Shown piece by piece: positions 60,530 through 64,000 of a DNA stretch of 64,000 bases (its first letter is position 1; each line of letters opens with the position of its first letter). The stretch lies in contig NC_051438.1 in the NCBI RefSeq assembly GCF_001649575.2, forward strand, positions 27,027,129 to 27,091,128, written 5' to 3'. Both the position numbers and the translations under genes were made by a program. The notes below the pieces were generated by a model. The model had not been told where the DNA came from. It searched no databases and saw only the letters and a list, made by a program, of their open reading frames with translations. The stretch comes from Kryptolebias marmoratus (lineage: Eukaryota > Chordata > Actinopteri > Cyprinodontiformes > Rivulidae).

Positions 60530-60980
60530 CGGCAGCCGCCCACATTTTTTTCACTGCGTCGCTAATGTCTCAAGTTACACTGTAGCCTGAACTAAGTGAT
60601 GGCCTGAGACCACCCTTCAATTAATCTTACCCTTGTAGTGGCTTATAATTTGCCATTACAAAAGCCATTAAACCTGGGGGCCTGATTTGGAGCTCCTGGG
60701 ACTTCTTTGAGAGCAGAGGACAGGGATTGGACAAGCCTCCAGTTGGTCCCTTGGACCCTGGATGAGCCCCTTTCTACAAAACAGACAGGTAGTTAAAACA
60801 GGGTGAAAAGATCACCTTAAAGAAAACAAGAAAGATTAATGGAGAAAAATGAGGGGCCTTAAGGTTGCTTTCATCTGGATTTGATTCAGGTCTTTGGTGA
60901 GCCATTAACCCAAAGGACAACTGTCCCACTGCTGAAGTGAGAAATGAAGCTCCCCTGAGCCGGTTCAGCCTGCAGAAAAT
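60530..60980. promoter_or_regulatory. Candidate conserved block with clustered homeodomain cores
   Basis: Non-repetitive DNA with four ATTA/TAAT-type cores in about 60 bp (CAATTAATC at 60619, CTTATAATTTG at 60642, CCATTACAA at 60653, CCATTAAACC at 60665), followed by a GC-richer tail. No coding character. Clusters of this type are usual in homeobox-regulated enhancers. Function is inferred. Confidence 0.3.
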
Positions 60981-61496
60981 TTGAAAAAGTCAAAGACACA
61001 ACGAGTGATAGTGTTTATGTTTGCTCAGGAATACACTGAGGTTATCAGTGATTCTGTAAGCAGATGTAAATGTTTAGGGTGAAATTTGACTATTTGTTTT
61101 CTGAAACTCTGCGACAATATTGTCACCCATCAGAGATTTATTTAGAACTAACATCACACATATATAGAAAAAAACAACAGAAGTTTTCAGTCCAAATGAC
61201 TTTTTTTGTTGTTAACAATTAAAAAACATGTCACTCCATCAAAAGAAGGGAAAATATTATTAAAGATCTGAATGCTAGCTGGTTTTGGGACAGATCCTTT
61301 CAATACTTGATGACATGACCCATCATAAAACAAGTCATTCTGGCCAACTAACCTTCAAGTATTTCAACAAATAATATAAAAATGCTGAAGCATGAAGCAT
61401 CATTATGCAACAGTGGTAACGTGTACATTTAGATAAAAATCTCCAAGTTTTTCACAGAAGAAATGGCCATTATTTAAAGTAGGATCTCATTGGGTA
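60981..61496. other. Gene-free AT-rich stretch
   Basis: Nothing recognised. Confidence 0.5.
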
Positions 61497-62045
61497 GTGA
61501 CAAAATTAGAACGGCACTTGCAAGGGAGTCTTCAGAATGTCTTGCAATATTTGTGGGCATTCTGAATTTTCTCATGTGAGTCGCAGAGGTTCGCAGCCTT
61601 GTTGCTTAAATTTTGAACATGTTCATGAAAATTGTGTGACCATTTTTTTGTGATTCGGGGATCCTCAGACCTGTCTCAAGAGCACAAGAGCTGTTTTTTG
61701 ATACCTGCATGGGAGCTCTCCTCTGACAGAAAACATGTTCAGGTCTAAAAACCACATAGATGATAAATAGTGGTTATTAAAAAAAACTGATCCAAATTTA
61801 CATATCTTCATTTCAAAAGTGAAGATGGATACAAACAAGCTGAAATGGGTGAAGGTGGTCAGTGATATAAAATGCATGACCTGGAATACAGATTTGCAAA
61901 ACATGCAAGAACAAGATGTGATTTTCAATAACTAGCTTCTCAAAAACATGGCCACACAGCTCACTGGCTGCAGACGTTCAGAATTCAGTGAGTCTGCAGC
62001 TGAAAATTTGCCTTTTTCTCACGAGTCAAGCTTGAGTCGCCGAAT
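61497..62045 (+). mobile_element. Dispersed repeat family B, copy 2
   Basis: Aligns in order with 15350-15915 in the same orientation. Blocks are AATGTCTTGCAATATTTGTG, CTCATGTGAGTCGCAGAGG, TTCGCAGCCTTGTTGCTTAA, ATAGATGATAAATAG, CATATCTTCATTTC, ACAGATTTGCAAAACATG and GTGAGTCTGCAGCTGAAAAT. Non-coding. The minus-strand frame 61665-61928 inside it is an artefact. Confidence 0.65.
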
Positions 62046-62559
62046 AGTCTCCAACAGCCTTTAGCAATTTCAGAAGGGATGTTTTCATGAAAGTAAATTG
62101 TGTTTACATATTCCAATGAACAGAAGAAATCTGTAAGTGTTTCACTTCCACTGTGCAAACTGTCATTGTAGCAGATTTAGGAATCATTGTCCAACTGAAA
62201 TTGTTGCTATTCTGCAACAATGTATTGCTTCACATGAGTTTCAGTAGTTTCCATGTTTCAAGAACATCTACTAGAACACTGTGCAAAAACCATAAAGCAT
62301 GTTTCAAAACTGGGAAGTGCAGCAGAGAACACATGTCATAAATATGTTTCTGCAAGCTGTTAGCATTTTAATTATTTGGGTTTTGCAGTCCCAAAATGTG
62401 GAGTATTTTGTAGTATTACAACAACTCCAATAAAAGTCTTTATTATCAGGCATCAGGTGTTGCAGAAAGTGGTTAGCTGGACATCTCTTGCACTTCTGAT
62501 TTAGACATTAATAGTTCCATTGTCACGCAGTCTCCAAGTGTGGGTATAAATAATATAGC
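62046..62559. other. Gene-free AT-rich stretch
   Basis: Nothing recognised. Confidence 0.5.
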
Positions 62560-63380
62560 CCTGGATGGGAATGTTGCAGCGCCGGTACGGTTCGTGGCAA
62601 GTACAAAGCCCACACCTGGCCCTAGAGTGAAATCAAATCTATCCTGAACTCTGTCTCTCCTCTCATTTTGCCTGAGCAGTTTACCGTGAGCGGGGTTCTG
62701 GGTCAGGAGTTAGAAGGAGTGATTTGAGTTCAGGTCAAACACATGGACAGCTTCACACAGTAATGTGTTTCAAAGCTGTTGCATCATTGCTGTTAAAGGG
62801 GAATCTCATTACACTGATTTTCCCTCTTCAAAAATGTCACCACCTTTAACAAAGACGTCTGCAGGCTTGTTAATCCACAATTTGCTCAGAGCATTTTTTG
62901 AATTGTTTACAGTTTAAAATGCCTCACCAATAATGGGTTTTAATCACTACCCATTAAACTGCTTTCAGTGCATTAACACCCTCTAAATCCTTGGCAAGTC
63001 ATTGTGTTTTTTTTAAAAGATCAATAAACCAATTCCTCCTGGTTATGTTTTACCTTGTCTGCAGCAATCAGCTTATTGCTGATTAAATCACAGCACATTA
63101 TCTCCCTGGGATTTATCTCAGCTAAATTGAGTTTCTATCACCATTCAGTCTGCAGGAGATGGGGCAACGCCTGGTGGGAGAACGAAATAATCATTCATTA
63201 ACCTCTGACCTGAAAGGAGAGTCAACTGATTTGCTCGAGTGTTTTTCTTCCACGCTGCCTGAGTGCCGAGCTAAAGGCAAAATGATGATTTACACACTGC
63301 AGCTCAAATTTTATTAACCCGCGCTTTGATTTGATGCAGTCACTAGATCAGCTGATGAAACACGGCGCAAAAATCACCTG
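62560..63380. promoter_or_regulatory. Candidate conserved non-coding block(s)
   Basis: Two non-repetitive parts: 62560-62710 (several CpGs around GCGCCGGTACGGTTCG) and 62790-63380 (paired CAGCTTATTGCTGATTAAATC and repeated ATTAA cores, with TGACCTGAAAGG near 63207). No coding character. Assigned by composition and motif density. Confidence 0.25.
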
Positions 63381-64000
63381 AGATCAGAAATTCATGTGTT
63401 CAAAGAAAACAATGCCGTTGCCTGTTTTCTCTTCTTGACTTTAGGTGTGAAAATAGCCCAAAAATATGCTTTAAAGGGCTGAGAACAAAACTTGAGCATA
63501 AGTTATGGAGTGTGACCATTTCAAAGGGATCATCTCATTTGTCATTTTGGTTCCAAGTTGTCTTCGCTTTTAAGCATCACAAAGCTGCTGACCCAGTGAT
63601 GTCTTCATACAGCCATTTTTTTTTTCTCTGCTCACTACACAAACATCTTTATACATAAGCATAGTTCTGATTTTTTAAGACTGATTCAAAAGTGAGCTAA
63701 CACAAGTTATTGGGTCATTTTCAGAACAAAAAGGCTTAAGTTTTGCAAAGCTAACTTTTCAGAAGCAAGAACAAAAACAAGAAAAACAGACTTGCCGACA
63801 GAAAGAGGGCCAAAATATACGAGAACAAAGCTACACCAATCAAAATGCATGAGCCAGAAAAGCAGAAACGTAAGCCCTCAAAGGTATTTCACCTGACTTT
63901 TAAAGCAATACCCTCAGTATTGATTGTGTTGCCAATGGAAGGTTTGAGATATGAATCATAATGTGATTCCTTTTTTCTTGCACAGTAGCAGTAAACACAA
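63381..64000. other. Gene-free AT-rich stretch to window end
   Basis: Nothing recognised. T run at about 63618-63627. Confidence 0.5.

Overview
This 64 kb window looks like intergenic or deep-intronic DNA from a teleost fish, probably a spiny-rayed (percomorph) species. The teleost call rests on recognisable fish-type repeats: degenerate LINE reverse-transcriptase pieces, an L2-type 3' tail ending in ATGG/GGAT repeats, hAT-like non-autonomous elements with GGCCCC-type ends, and abundant CA/GT, TA, GATA and pentanucleotide microsatellites. The DNA is AT-rich (roughly 63-65% A+T by eye). I find no protein-coding gene, rRNA, tRNA or CRISPR array that I can support. The open reading frames present are short, lack recognisable domains, or lie inside repeats. 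I cannot tell from sequence alone whether this is a gene desert or a very large intron.

Layout. 1-4.9 kb: plain AT-rich DNA, a GT microsatellite and three head-to-tail diverged copies of one dispersed repeat (called family A here). 4.9-6.1 kb: a less AT-rich block, then an LTR-like element. 6.1-20.4 kb: mostly featureless, with a G-quadruplex motif near 10.45 kb, an L2-type tail at 11.8 kb, the first copy of a second dispersed repeat (family B) at 15.35-15.9 kb, and higher-GC blocks. 21-25.2 kb: a LINE fragment, a family A copy and a hAT-like remnant. 26-37 kb: candidate regulatory DNA with two CTCF-like motifs, a strong hairpin, a 100-bp direct duplication, a POU-like palindrome and the only CpG-island-like block. 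40.7-41.3 kb: a hAT-like element. 42-48.4 kb: a perfect hairpin and many microsatellites. 49.8-51.3 kb: a minus-strand LINE split by a 358-bp solo LTR with a 5-bp target duplication. 52.1-64 kb: candidate regulatory blocks (one with unusually well kept CpG), more family A and B copies and a 20-unit ATGAG repeat.

No set of genes works together here. The likely functional content is cis-regulatory (candidate conserved non-coding blocks), over a background of old transposon debris. The best-supported structural observations are the LTR-in-LINE nesting, the repeated families A and B, the perfect hairpins, and the CpG-rich blocks at 35.2 kb and 56.0 kb. I found no evidence of a new multi-gene system.
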